Positions 1-12,360 of a DNA stretch of 64,000 nt are shown here, one piece after another (within the stretch, counting starts at the first letter, position 1; every line of letters begins with the position of its first letter). The DNA lies in the NCBI GenBank assembly GCA_029891385.1, contig CM057227.1:59087567-59151566 (forward strand). The letters are read 5' to 3'. The position numbers and the translations under genes were made by a program. The notes under the pieces were generated by a model, which did no database searches, had not been told where the DNA came from, and was given only the letters and a program-made list of their open reading frames with translations. This DNA comes from Erythroxylum novogranatense (lineage: Eukaryota > Streptophyta > Magnoliopsida > Malpighiales > Erythroxylaceae).

Positions 1-2
1 TG

Positions 3-449
3 ATATTGAAAGTTGGAACTCCTATTATGCTCATCCGAAATATTAATCAATTGGCTGGACTTTGCAATGGCACACGACTTATTATTACACAGCTTGGTGT
101 TAATGTTGTAGAAGCTAAACATATATCTGGAAGTCACTTTGGTGAAAGAGTATACATCTCTAGAATGACAATGACACCTACAGAGTCAATTTGGCCCTTC
201 TAACTTCAAAGGAGACAATTTCCATTCAATATCTCATATTGTATGACGATAAACAAAAGTCAAGGCCAATCTCTTGATTATGTTGGATTGTATCTGCCAA
301 GGCCCATTTTCACGCATGGACAATTATATGTGGCAATTTCAAGGGTGAAATCAAAGCATGGACTCAAAATCCTGGTTCATAATACAGAAAATGAAGCATT
401 ATCTCAGAAACTCAATGTTGTTTATAAAGAAATATTTCAAGATCTTTAG
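3..449 (+). pseudogene. Helitron PIF1-like helicase, C-terminal fragment with one in-frame stop
   Basis: The reading frame enters from the left edge and ends at the stop at 447-449. It shows the end of a PIF1/RecD-type helicase as found in Helitron Rep-helicase proteins. VGTPIMLIRNI and GLCNGTRLII lie near the start. TINKSQGQSLDYVGLYLP and the VAISRVKSKHGLKIL block correspond to helicase motifs V and VI, with the conserved arginine. A TAA at 201-203 interrupts the frame between SIWPF and LQRRQFPF. The frame is otherwise continuous on both sides, so a single nonsense change broke it. A continuation outside the window would carry the Rep and remaining helicase domains. Confidence 0.88.
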
Positions 450-810
450 CATTATGCTTCATTTATTTTGAAACATTTATGAATTTTTTAATATTATATT
501 TTTTGGACTATCAACCACATGCTAATACATTTGGTTCTTTCTTTGTTAAATCTTTGATTTAATTTATTTATGTTGTAGCTTCTTTGCTTGTATTTGTTAT
601 TTACATTTTATACATTGGAGCTTTAGTTTTGATTTGACTGTTTTTTTTTTCATATTTTGTTTCATTCATATTTTGCTCACTTATTTGCCTTTTATAAATA
701 AAAGGCATTTGGAATGCTTCACTAATTTATCTTTTCAATTTTTTATTCTTTGAGCTTTTATTTCCTAACACATCTTCCTTGAATTAAATAGCTTTTCAGG
801 TAATGTGAAA
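450..810. other. AT-rich spacer between helicase and RPA-like gene
   Basis: No coding potential was recognised. The spacer probably holds the helicase 3' UTR and the promoter of the RPA-like gene. A TATA-like stretch, TATAAATAAA, lies near 694-703, about 110 bases before the first ATG of the next gene. Confidence 0.4.
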
Positions 811-3800
811 ATGTCTTCCATGAAAGTCAACTACATTGGTCAGTTGCATACTGAGAAGGAGTCTTGGAAAATAGCTGTAAGAATTATTAGGTTGTGGAAC
901 GTTTGTTATCGAAACTCCCCTAATGTGTCTCTAATATGCAAATGTTGTTGCTTGATCAGAAGGTATATTCATTTTCCATTTCTTATTATTGATATTGATA
1001 GCTGAGTATGTTAAAATGATTACAGTTTATAAAGAAATATGTTGTATTTTGACAGGGAGATAAAATTCAAGCTACAATTGGAACAGAGAAATTGGTGACC
1101 AAGCATCGTGATTCAGTTGGGGAAGGCAAATGTGTCATCATACATAAATTTGTTGTGGTAGACAATTATGGAGATTATAGAGCACGTCAACACAAATATA
1201 AGATTAATTTCTACTTTGGCACAACAGTCAATGCTATTGATTTGGATATTCCTCTATTCTCTTTCAATTTCGTGCCATTCACAGATATTCTGGAAGACAA
1301 GATTCCTAAGGGTTATTTGATTGGTAATCATATATATTTATTTCTTCAATGGTCTCCATTTATATTTTTACCAAGTTAATCATTTATGATATGATTTCTT
1401 TTTTTAGCCTTTATTGATTTCTTTATTCTTGTCAAACAAATGTCCTAGGAGAGATAATTTCATATGAAACTTGTAAAGAATTCCAAAGGAATAATCTCAA
1501 ATCAAAATTTCTGAATGTATATCTGACAGATAAAAAGTTTTCTTTACTTTCAATAACTATTCTATTATACTCTTTGTGTGCAAAATAGTATTTATGCATT
1601 AATGTTATTTTTCAGTAACAACAAGATCAAGTGCACATTGTTTGGTGTATATGCTGACTTTTTGCTGAATACAATGAGGGATACACAAGAAATATCAATC
1701 ATTATTGTTTTTCAGCTTGCTATGATATCAAGCTCTGCTGGTACATTATTTTCTTCAAAACATTTTTTTTAGTTCACTTTGTTCATTTTTTTGAAAAAAA
1801 CTTAACATATCACACTTTTTCGTGCAGAAGAAATCAAGATTTCTAATGCTTGGAATGCTTCAAAACTACTGATTAACCCCGACATCCCTTCTGTTCAAGA
1901 ATTTAAAATGAGGTAATTATATTTTTATGATGACTTATTATCATGTTATCTTAAATTTGTATCATTGCATATATATGCACTACCTATTTATTTAATTCTT
2001 TTTTACTTTAGCCTCAACTTGATCATGGTTGGGGAAACACCTTCCCAAAGATACTCTCAGCTTAATCATCCTTTCTTAAGTCAATCCCCTTTGAATGATT
2101 TCTTATCTCTTGAAACAAGAAAAAAGATTACAGAACTGAAACGGTGTGAGGTAAATTGAAAATACATAATTCTTTTCTAAATTCTGAATTTAGCCAGCTA
2201 CATTTTACAAGCTGACCCATATTTTCATTACATGACAACAGAATGACATTTATACTATTCTTGCAACCATTAGAAAGATCCAAACTGAGCAGAATTGGTA
2301 CATTGATGCATGCTCCATTCATGGATGTAAAGTCAAAATTGAGAATGACCTACTCATGTGCTTTAAATGTCGAACACTCCAAATAGAATTGTAACGAGGT
2401 ATATCATGATTTTCAATTTTACTTAAAACTTTATTTTGTATAACGATTAACACTAATCTTTGATATATTTATGTATTCTAGATATAAAGTACATGTTCAA
2501 GTAAAAGATGCTTATGATGGTCTAGAGTCATTTGTGTTATTTGATGATCACGCCTTCCAATTGATTCAAGTTAGTGCAAATGATCTCAGAAATCGTCTAA
2601 TTAAGGTTTGTAAAAGATTATATTCTTTATTTTTTAATCAAAAATTGCCTACTCTTTCATGTGTTTATGTACATTTAATTTGTTCATTAGGAAGGAGATG
2701 AAGATGGCTTTCCTGATGAGTTAGAATGGTTAGTTAAGAAAACGCATCTTTTTAAGGTACAAGTCACAGAATTTACTAAAATCAACAAATCTTCAAGTTT
2801 CACTGTCAAGAAAGTAAGTTGCAATGAGGAACTAATCAATAAATACCTGGATTCTCCACCCCAGTCTGAGGTATTACTCCACTTCACACATTTCTTATGA
2901 TTTTTGTTTTATTTTTGGTGGCGTTTTATTCTGCAGTCGATTGATGCATTTAGAAGTTATGTGGTTGTTACAATGTTCTATTGACTCCATTCTCTTTTCT
3001 ATCTTTTTTAATTATTGGTGGTGTTTGCATGATGCCTGACTTTAGTTGTTTTTTTGGACAAAAATGCAAGTTTTAGGTTCTTATGTTTTGGGAACTTTAT
3101 GGGTTTTGCTTTCACCATAATTTGGTATAAAGGGTTTTTCATATTTTGCATTCTGTTACCGAAGTTATGGTTCTTTTCATAGCTTCATGATCAATGGCAG
3201 TTTGGAAATGTTGAGTTTATACGTTTACAGATTGTCTTTGTTAATCTTCTTCATGTTTTTATTGTTGGATAAGTGCCAATTAGCTGGATATTTATTATAT
3301 TACGTCCAAAAAATAGTTTTTATTTCTTATAGTCGAAAACAAACAATAGTATTTATTTCCTTTTGTTTTGATAGTCTACTTTTTTTTATTTCAAAAATAT
3401 TTTTTGTGCTTCTCTGATGGACAATGGTTTCAACTCTTTTGGGATTGCCTTAAGACCCGTATCAGCCAATTATTACAGTTGCTGGATACTTGCATCTGAT
3501 TTTCAGACCTGTTTTCCTCTTCATACGTAATGTTTCAAACAATGTATGATAAAAACTTCATTATGTTTGGTTACTAACTTTATAAAGCAAGTACTTCCTA
3601 ATTGCCCTATATGGTGGAAGAATTTGTAAGCTCGACTACTTGCTACATTTAGTGTATGAAGGTGGAATCTTGATGATTTGCTATTGAGGAAACTAGGAAT
3701 TAGATGTATTCGCACTGTTTTCTCTTTTTCATTGACGCTATATTAAATAATTCGACACATATTATCTCATTGTTAAACCAATAATTGCTAAATTAATTAC

Positions 3801-4520
3801 ATGGAAATAGGCATTCAGTAATCAATTATTAACTTCTACTTTGCAGGATTCAATTCTGGATGAATCACTAAGTAACATTCCTGTTGATATTGTGACTCTG
3901 TCCGAATTACCTATTTCCAACAAACAAGTACGTACATTCCATTAATATTATGTCTAATGTGGAGCACACATGAATGATTAATTTAATTCATTTAAATTAA
4001 TGCTAGGATTCTATTCAATCCAATGCACCACAATCAGTTTCTGCATATGAAATTGTAAGATAATCTCTTGCTTTACAAACTTGAATTTTGTTGTTTGATG
4101 AAAAAAACAATAGCATAGTAACCTATAGAAAGTGACAACGTATCTGCTTCTCTTATAACATACTTTTCATTCTGCAGCACTCAAATCGCATTGATTCACT
4201 CAGCTACTTTTCAGAAAATATTCTGGATGAGTGTATTTCTGTCTCTACAGTTGATAACAAAGTATGTACATCTATTTTTTCAATATATTTATGTATTGTG
4301 CCTTCCACTTATTGAGTTTATTTTATTACAGGATGATAGAGCTGCAATTTGTAACACTGAAATAGACATTGTTTCTTCAGCTGAAGTGACACCCCAGATT
4401 TTCAAAATGAAGAGACCAATTGCAGAAACTTCTGAGACTGATATTCCTTTATGTGATTTAATATCACCACAAATGTCTTCAACCAAGTTTACCACAAAAT
4501 CAAAGAGAAAGTTAACTTAA
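811..4520 (+). CDS. RPA70-like single-stranded DNA-binding protein of the Helitron (multi-exon)
   Basis: Resembles the replication protein A large subunit (OB-fold ssDNA-binding protein) carried by plant Helitrons. Exon 1 (811-962) reads MSSMKVNYIGQL and ESWKIAVRIIRLWNV. Its last 40 bases fit the family (MLLLDQK) only in the next frame, so a one-base shift near 930 is likely. Exon 2 (1056-1323) starts GDKIQATIG and carries FNFVPFTDI. Further exons are about 1449-1529 (GEIISYETCKEF), 1620-1730 (CTLFGVYADFLL), 1828-1912, 2012-2150 and 2242-2390 (zinc-ribbon-like HGCKVKIENDLLMCFKC). Later ones are 2481-2605 (VQVKDAYDGLESFVLFDDHA), 2691-2870, 3847-3928, 4006-4050 and 4178-4263, with the last exon at 4333-4520. 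The C-terminus is basic. Most junctions have GT/AG. It is probably no longer functional. Confidence 0.75.
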
Positions 4521-5372
4521 TGATCTAATGTTCAAGAATGATCATTTTGTTGTGACTACTTTTGTTTACTACACTATGTATCTATTTTGGGGCCTGCAAG
4601 TATTTTGTACTTAAATAGTAAATAATCTATCTTTTGTACTTGTCTAAATACGCCTCGCCCTCGTGAGAATTGCCTTCTGTTTTTTTTTTTAATTTTAGAA
4701 TTCCCTACTATTGAGTCACCATTTTATTACGATTATTATAAATTTTCTTCTTCATGATAAATTGAAAAAAAAAAACCTTAAGCCAATTTCCCTCACCAGA
4801 ATGCACCACTGTTAAAAATTATTCACGATTTTATTATGATTAGTAATTTTGTTTATGATAATAAATAGGAAAAATTATGCTTATTTTTGTCATTCATTAT
4901 CAACACTTTTAACTTTTAGAGGATTTCAAGAATTTTATTAGAAATTATATTATAACTTATAATAAAATTGTTATCTTTCTTTAATCATTCTTATTATTTT
5001 AATTGTTTTCACATATGATTATTCTAATTTCATTATTATTGCTTATTTTACAAATTACGCCACAATTATTATAAGTTGTGCTAAATTTATATTTGTTATT
5101 AATTTTAAATTTATTATGGTTCTTTAATTATTGTAATTAATATAAATTTTAAATTGAGCTTTAATTATTAATTCGAACTTACTATCATTCATCTTATTAA
5201 TACATATGCGATTATTAATGCTATTAAATAATATAATTTAATTCCAGATTTTATTAGTTTTATCTTTCGTAACAATAACGATTTGATAAAGTTATAACTA
5301 ATAATAAACAAATTCTTTTCAAATTATACATTTATTAATTATAACTAATATTCTTATTAATATTATAACAAC
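4521..5372. other. AT-rich Helitron 3' tail without genes
   Basis: Very AT-rich sequence with short repeats rich in TTATTA and AATTAT. I see no open frame with family resemblance. It is the usual non-coding stretch between the last Helitron gene and the terminal hairpin. Confidence 0.5.
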
Positions 5373-5399
5373 CCGTGCAAAGCACGGATTTAGAACTAG
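5373..5399 (+). repeat. Helitron 3' terminal hairpin and CTAG end
   Basis: Stem CCGTGC (5373-5378), loop AAA, stem GCACGG (5382-5387), then 8 nt and CTAG at 5396-5399 followed by T. Known Helitrons end in CTRR preceded by a short GC-rich hairpin about 10 nt upstream, and this matches exactly. It fixes the right border of the element. Confidence 0.93.
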
Positions 5400-6156
5400 T
5401 AATGTTAAAAACAGGATACTTGTACAAATATAGTGATTTTAATATCTAATTTTAGAAATTGATTTCATGAGAGATTTGCTATATGAGTAATGAATTATTA
5501 TGTTTGTGAAATAAACATGTTATATGAATTAAATTAATTTTGGTTTAAAGAAATTATAAAAAGATTATTCATTCCAGGTGAAGATTACGTGCTAATTTCC
5601 CAACATTTGAATCTAGTCGTGTAAAGTTGTTTGTCATATTGTAGAAGTATCTGCGTAAAGAAAAAGGATAAAGAGAATGAAATATCAGTTAGAAAAAGAG
5701 ACTTTGAGGCATAATGAACACTTTCCTTAAGGTTTTATTTGCTCCCACTTACTAAGAGTGGCTGCGAATGATCTTCTACATCTGTGGCAATTACATTGTT
5801 TTAGAAGCAGAGGCATAATCCTGAATTTTAGGATTCAGGAGAGGCAGTTAACATCAAACGTTGTAATGCAATTGAAAATTTGAGATTGAAGCTCTTCTTT
5901 TTCGTATGCTACTATTAACTACTTTCGAACATTGTACATATACATGCATTATCAGATCAAAATAACTGTTGTATACATCTAACTGAATCAACTGGTAAAT
6001 GTCTAAATTGATGGTTAACTTTGCTAAGAATCTGCTTCTCAGAAAATCTCAAGCGCTGGAAACTAAAACTATAGAACTCATGACATGTATATCAGAGTGG
6101 AAGCTGGATGAGTAAAAACTTAAACAGCTGTGCACCTCAGGGAGTAACAGATGAAC
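5400..6156. other. Intergenic, downstream of the FLZ gene
   Basis: Ordinary AT-rich DNA between the Helitron end and the stop codon of the minus-strand FLZ gene. It should contain that gene's 3' UTR at its right side. No other gene or repeat was recognised. Confidence 0.45.
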
Positions 6157-6934
6157 TTAATCCTGGCTTTCAACTTGCTCTGCCACAGTTCTAAGATCAG
6201 CTGCTTCCTTTGAAACTCGAGCCTCAAACCCGTCCATAACTATCTGATCATCTCGGCAATCAGGAGAGCAAAATGCGCCTAAGCAACTGAGTTGGTAGAA
6301 ATTTCACTGCGTTAGTCTCTGATGTGTTTTTATGGATATCCAGTCAATCAAATAACCTTTGAACCAAACTCAAGTAAAAAATAAATCTAAAAAAAGAGAA
6401 TTATATAAAATTATAGATAAAATGTATGGCATTCTACACGAAGAAGTAGTTGTAAATTAGATTGGTCTTGCAGTCAAAATACCAGATGGACAGAGCCTTT
6501 TATTCAATTCTTTGGACCCATTAGAAAAAGAAAACGAAAGAATCGATCAGGTTAAGAACTTTTCATATTTACTTATATTGATACATGTAAAGATCCTTGT
6601 CCTTGTGCAACTTTTTCTTGCACAAGAAACAGCTTCTCAGAAACCCCTCAATCCCTTCTCCAGACTGCTGCTGCTGCTTCTTCTTCTTCTTCTTTAACGT
6701 CCATGAATTATTGTTCTTCTTCTCCTCCTCCTTCTCAGGCGACCCTATTGTGAATGTGCACAAGTGAGCATTAGGGTTCTTTACAGGCACGGCTTTTTTA
6801 ACTGGCTTTTCAACATTTACTGCAGAATGTCTTTTTCTTTGGAAATATGCAACTGGAGGTTCTTCATTAATGTGATTGACGGCCCCAATCCCACCCTGAC
6901 TCCATGATTGCAAAATGCGAGGCCGCCGAACCAT
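6157..6934 (-). CDS. FCS-like zinc finger (FLZ/DUF581) protein, two exons
   Basis: FLZ proteins are plant adaptors that bind SnRK1 kinase through a short zinc finger. Exon 1 is 6934-6573 from ATG (MVRRPRILQSW). It holds a Lys/Gln-rich run coded by CTT/CTG microsatellites and then the finger start FLRSCFLCKKKLHKDKDLYMYQ. Exon 2 (6286-6157) reads CLGAFCSPDCRDDQIVMDGF and ends VESQD. The Cys residues of C-x2-C and FCSxxCR are all present. The donor GT at 6572-6571 and acceptor AG at 6288-6287 join in frame. This gives two more residues than usual between the second and third Cys, and the usual Gly-Asp pair is replaced. The frame is open about 15 codons upstream of the ATG but has no ATG there. 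The 286-bp intron inside the finger is common in this family. Probably functional, with the exact splice uncertain. Confidence 0.85.
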
Positions 6935-7319
6935 TGGAGAACACTCAGAGGGGCTTCTTACCAATAAAAGATTCAACTTTCAAGCTATTAAAAGCTCTAA
7001 ACCAAACGGGTTATCTTGTTAACTACAATTCGATAGACCCAGAAAAAGCAATAATGCGAATTCAATGTTGATTCTCGAGGAAGAACAAAATAGTGCTTGG
7101 GAGAGAGGTTTATGGTCAAGCTCTTTCGTAATAATCACTTCTTCCAATTAATTGGGAGTTTCTAACTGATTCGCGCCTTAAACAGTTACATAATTTCAAC
7201 TGAAGTCTATATACGTATTATTCATTGAAATACGTCTTTACAGACAACTCCCATTGTAAACGAGCAAGTACGGATTGGTTTGTGAACCAAGGCACAATGC
7301 AACAAAGTTAACCTTTGCC
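6935..7319 (-). promoter_or_regulatory. Presumed 5' UTR and promoter region of the FLZ gene
   Basis: Position only: it lies just upstream of the FLZ start codon on the minus strand and before the repeat block begins. No clear TATA box was identified. A transposon border lies within about 400 bases of the start codon. Confidence 0.35.
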
Positions 7320-7680
7320 TATGAAAAAAATCATACCTAAAGGTGAAAAAAAAATCATAGCTAAAGTTGTAAAAACTATCGCTAATAGTTATTGGTGCCG
7401 ATTTAGTTTGATCGCCCAAAACGTCATCAAATCTTTGTACTTGGAAACTATATGCAACGTTTCTGATAATCGTCGTTAATAGTTTTTGGCTATGCGTTGA
7501 AGAATCATTGCCAATAGATTTGGCTACGCATATTTTTTATAGCTAAAAATATTAGTTATGTTTCCAGAATTGTAGTCAAAATTTTTAGCTATGTTTTTGA
7601 AAATGGAGTTAAATATAATAAGCTACGTTTCTAAAAATGTAACCAAACGTTTTCAGCTACGTTTTATAAAATGTAGCTGT
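7320..7680. repeat. CACTA-like subterminal repeats
   Basis: A block of imperfect direct and inverted copies of an AGCTACGTTT / AAAATGTAGCTAAA type motif, with at least six copies between 7360 and 7680. A related copy, AGCTACATTTTAAGC, lies at about 9059-9075 beyond the LTR at 7681-9041. Dense short subterminal repeats in both orientations are typical of CACTA (En/Spm) ends. A CACTA-type transposase tail lies nearby. No terminal CACTA sequence was found. Confidence 0.5.
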
Positions 7681-9041
7681 TGTGCCTAACTTTTATAGAC
7701 TTTGCAAGCTTTGATCTTTTAATTATGGTTACAAATTCTAGTGTTTTTAATTCAAAGTTGAATGAATTGAATGAAAATAGCCGTGAATTTTGCATGAAAG
7801 GAAAGGGTGTGACTAAGGTGTCACCACCGTGACAAAAGCCCTCATAGGGGTGACAAACATTGTCATCACCATGCATATTCTTATGAAATATAATTAATAT
7901 TAAGTGTCACGCAGGTAGTTTTTTGGACGGCATAAAAACCTAAACTTAGATTCTCAGATAAATAGAAAGTAAACGATGCTAAACTTAGAGGCGGAGAAGA
8001 AAATTGGGGAGCAGTCGGTGGTGAGGAAGAAGAGAAACAACAGATAAAGAGAAGGCAGAGTTGAAACCAATGGGAGCATCTGTTCTTCTGGGTGATAGTG
8101 AATAGAGCCAGAGAGCGAGAGCCGAAGCTAGGGAGTCACCAACATCCTCATCCAAAAATCCATTTGCTTATTCTTTTTATTTTATTTATGTTGCATTATG
8201 GAACTCCTTTTATCTTTTGTTTGTTGAACTTGTTTCTTTATTAAAAGTTGATAGTCCATTTCGATTCTTACTCTGTTTATTGCTTTAAGACTTTTTTGTT
8301 ACTATTAACTGTGGTATTGAAGTATATAAAGATGATGAACTTTGTTTATTCCATGATGGGCTGACTACTCAATCTTGAGAAATAATATAGCTAATTTAGT
8401 TGATTATGCATGATGAGGGGACTGTTTTGTTGTCTTATTATTTATTATAGTTTCTAAGCTTGTTGAATGTAATAGTGTGGCCAAACTTTGCATCATTTTG
8501 GTATGAAACAAACGATTGAGAGAAGAAGTTTAATGATAGAACAAGAAATTATAGGCACTTAAGTTATGAATTGGAAATATATTAACCTAAGTGGGTAATT
8601 ACTGGTTGGGTTTACATGATTGATTTAGATGATAAATTTGTTGAATATAAAAGATAGATTTAGTTTGTTATTTGAATTGATTTTAGAACTCAATTGGTAA
8701 TATTAGCAAGACAATTATCCAATTAATTCCCCTTAGTCATGCATCGAAGATAAATTAGTGAAGTTAATTTCTCAAGAGTCTTCCACATCGGTTGATCAAA
8801 TCGATTTTGGTTCCAATTAAATCCATTCACTTTTTAATCTAATTGCATAATTTTTCTTAAAAGCCTTACTCAGCAAATCGATATAGAATGTTTAGGATTG
8901 CATTTGTTTTCATTTTTTTCAAAGTTAATTTGAGTGAACCAATTTCACCTCCTTGAGAAGTTGACCATGGGTATTCAACTACATTTACCTCATTTACTTG
9001 CGAGTAGGATAGCCTAGGTTTTTAGAGCTTATTTTGGCACA
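7681..9041 (+). mobile_element. Probable solo LTR (TGTGCC...GGCACA), gypsy Tat-like
   Basis: The stretch starts TGTGCC and ends GGCACA, a perfect terminal inversion with TG/CA ends, and it interrupts the AGCTACRTTT repeat block. The last 120 bases contain a TTTACTTGCGAGTAGG block like the U5 end of Tat/Ogre LTRs, also seen at about 10310. The flanking five bases (GCTGT and GTAGT) do not match well, so the target duplication is decayed or the borders are a few bases off. No coding region is present. Confidence 0.55.
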
Positions 9042-9584
9042 GTAGTAGTCTATTTTTTTAGCTACATTTTAAGCAAATGTTGTACTATTTTGGAATTAAT
9101 TATTTGTTAGATTTTAATCCATATTATTGTATATAATGCATCGATATATTTTTATTCTTAATTTATCATTAAAAATTTTAGAAAATAATTGATAATTTGA
9201 AGCATTGTATATAAAAGATCTAATGTCACTAAATTTCTTTGTATATAAGATTTTAATTACAACTTCAACAATTCTTACATACAAATTGATAAATACAAAG
9301 ACCAGGTTTATAAATTATAAATAGTGAGATTACAAAACAAATTACAACATATCGATGAATCTATAATAACCTAAAAGGCTTAGTTACAATATAGTTAAAA
9401 TATTGTGATAATTGAAACAATATTTTTAATTAAAGTAAACATCATTTAACCTTACCATTTACAACATAATTACTCTGTCATTACATCTTCGTCAATTCTA
9501 TAATATGAGAAAAAGTATTAAATTTAAATTATAATACAAATAGGAATTAAAAGAAAAAAAAAAGTATAAGAGATGTAGTTAATA

Positions 9585-9725
9585 TCATTCACTTTCATTT
9601 TCATTGCTATTGTAATCTGGGCCAAGTATTTTTCTGAATAACTTATCGCGCTTGGCTAACTTTTTTTGAGTATGTTATAATTCAGCTTTAAGCATCTTGT
9701 TTTCCTCTTGAAATTGTTGAATGAA
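9585..9725 (-). pseudogene. CACTA (Ptta/En-Spm type) transposase C-terminal coiled-coil remnant
   Basis: Read on the minus strand this gives FQEENKMLKAEL, one stop, then KKLAKRDKLFRKILGPDYN. That is the charged coiled-coil tail typical of plant Ptta/En/Spm transposases. The surrounding 9042-9760 sequence has no longer frame. It fits the subterminal repeats at 7320-7680 as part of one CACTA element. The hit is short, so the family assignment is tentative. Confidence 0.45.
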
Positions 9726-10534
9726 TGTTTTACTTGATAAGGTTGAAACATTTGTTTTAGGGCCAAAGCTAAGACCTTTGATATAACTATTAATATATAT
9801 CTTGCCTGGATTGATTATGATGTGTCAAAAGCTAGGTTAATAGATTGACTACCTATTATTCTTAAGATATTAAATGAAGAATCGAAAGATGAAACTTGAT
9901 ATTGGAACTAAATAATCAATTACCCTAAAAATGAATTAGAAATATAAGTTCTAGGGATTGCTTAATTTGTAACTTTGAACAGTTGGTAATTATTAGTTTA
10001 TGAATTTGAGAACTATTAAATTGATAGTTGCTAATTTAATTGAAGAGAGAATAAAGTTGTAGATTATGTTAATGGGAGCTTTAAAAATTTAGGCTTAAAA
10101 TTGGATCAAAGTGTAAACCGTAGGTTATTTTTGAAAGGTTTATATCAATTATGTGCAATTCATTGTTTTGTTTAATTTCATAATTTCATAACCTTTATAC
10201 CTTCTTAAATTCGATTCTTTAATTTCTGATTTTTAATGAAGTTATTACAATTAACAACTTTCTTGTGAGACAACTTTGGGCCATTCACTATATACTACGA
10301 TAACCTTGTATACTTGCGGGTGATGAATTTAGGCAATTTTAAATAGAACACAATAGATTCTTTGAGTAATAAAATTAAATAGGAAAATTTTATTAATTTT
10401 ACTTATGTATAAGGAATTAACCTTTGAATTTTATATTACTCTATAATTTAAGTTGTGGGAGATGACTGAATTTTGGTTTTGAATGTGTGGTCAACCATAT
10501 AATTCGAATTATGATATTATGGAAGAAATTAATG

Positions 10535-10980
10535 GATTTCCTAAAATGATCATAATTGAAAAACATGATAATTTTAATGTTAAGAAGTATTGAAAACAAT
10601 TAACATGGTTAGATAATTTTGATGTCCGAAATGCCTATAATAATGTCATTCTTACTCCTGAGCATCTGTTACTTCATAAGTTTATGTGCCATACTGTTTT
10701 CGTTAAATCAGAAAGTAATAGAAGCTCTGTTAAAGAATTATTCATTCTATGGTGTATGAACAATAATGTCAAATTTTGTACAACCATCCATATTTTTAAT
10801 ACTATAGCTATTACTCTTAAAAAGAAAAGTAATTATCTTAGCATGAGATATCTTGTTACCACACTTGTTGATTATTATGGTGTAGATGTTGAAGGACTAA
10901 CCACTTTTTTGCTTGAGTTTTCTACTCATACTCACTTAAGACGAGTTGAGATCTTGGAGGTTCATCATATAGAACTTTAG
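10535..10980 (+). pseudogene. Plant transposon protein-like (gag region) fragment
   Basis: An open stretch ending at the stop at 10978-10980. It reads FPKMIIIEKH, a stop, then WLDNFDVRNAYNNVILTPEH and KFMCHTVFVKSESN. After that come a KELFILWCMNNNVKFC segment and LVTTLVDYYGVDV. The order (Trp-rich start, L-x-P-E-H, LYAI/LWC, LITxLVxxYGV) is that of the plant-specific putative transposon protein domain found near gag in Tat-like gypsy elements. The 98-residue frame from 10684 is uninterrupted, but the region before it has stops. Confidence 0.5.
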
Positions 10981-12360
10981 GATATAAGTTCCAAAACTTA
11001 TGTGAAATATAGGATAAGATAAGCGAGCTCAAGTTTTGTACCAACACAACAATCTGAGGTCTTAATGAGTGAAGAAATGGAAGATGATGAAGAGGAAGGT
11101 TGGGAGAAGGTCTTTAATTTGGTTGCCAAAAAAACAAGCTTCTGAAGGAGATGGGGTAAAAACAACAAAGACAATGGCAAGATATTAAGAAGATTTTTAA
11201 GTACTTTGCTAATCAAGGTATTCAAATTCTTTCACCTACACTGTCACCACCTTTATCTCCACAAGTTGTTTTGTCCTCTAAACTTATCTTTTTGTTAATT
11301 ATTTTATTTATATATGTTTTGTGTGTTTGCTCACATTGAGGATAATATGTTGTCTATGTGTGGGTAGGTTTGTGCATTAACATGTCATACGTGTTTGAAT
11401 TTTGCATATCATATTGTGTTAGTTTTTATTAGACTGACATTTTGTGAACATTTTATTGTATATGTATGAATTGTGTGAATGTGTTAATGGTAAGAATTTG
11501 ATGGAATTAGGTTAGCCTTGAATATGGTTATTTAAATTATAAAAGCATATTGACTTATGAATTTTATGTTTTAAGTATCCTTGGATGAATATACATGTTA
11601 ATTAGGATATGACACCTATTTTGTTCGCTTTAGGAAATATGTTGTATAGATTTATAATTAGGGGTCAATTGAATTGATTAGCAATACCAATAACCTTTCA
11701 TGAGAATAATTGACTAAAAAGAAATAAGGTAGGCTAAGAAATTAAAGAAAAGATAAGAAAAGGTATATGCTAAATAAGTAACTATTGTGCTACTCCATTT
11801 TTTTAAAAAAAAATAGGTTAAGAATAGAGCTGGTAGCTAGTTGAGAATGTGATATGGTTGAGTAACTAGGGACATTCATAAAAAAATGTTTGTCCTCATG
11901 TCAAAAAGCTAGAATGACATTCTAACCAAGCTAAATAATATAAAACCTAGCTTAGTTAACTAATTAGAGGATATTCATGACAAGGCATTTACCTTCACGT
12001 AAAAAGACTAGGTTAACATTAAAGAAAATAAAATTGGTATTTTGACGAAAAAAACTTACTGATCCTTAAAAATAAAAAATTTCCTGAAAGGATATTTAGT
12101 GTATTTGCATGTTTGATTGATTACTAATTACAAATGCCTTAGGTGTACGAATAGGGTGTTAATATTTTGATTAATATGTATGTTCAATTTAAAGTGCTTA
12201 AGAATGAAAAGCATAGGTTATTAAGATCGCACCATTTGAATGATTGATCTTTGTGGTCAAACTAACTCCATAAAATTTGATGCCATTTGCTCATTATTAC
12301 ATGTTACATGAATATGTGCTTATGTGTTTTGTGTTTAGTTATTTGTTTGAGTTTTGTCTT

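Larger units (their letters stand above)
1..5399 (+). mobile_element. Helitron, 3' part (left end outside window)
   Basis: A rolling-circle transposon, seen from its helicase C-terminus to its 3' terminus. Three parts support the call. A PIF1-type helicase end lies at 3-449. An RPA70-like single-strand DNA-binding gene with many introns lies at 811-4520, which is the usual partner gene in plant Helitrons. The 3' end at 5373-5399 has a 6-bp GC-rich hairpin, then 8 nt, then CTAG, followed by a host T, as expected for insertion between A and T. The Rep/HUH domain and the TC 5' end lie to the left of the window. The helicase has an in-frame stop, so this copy is probably not autonomous. Confidence 0.9.

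Noticed and set aside
10998..11225. 75-codon minus-strand frame
   Set aside because: Antisense to the acidic, Glu-rich tail of the gag-like region of the Tat-like element.
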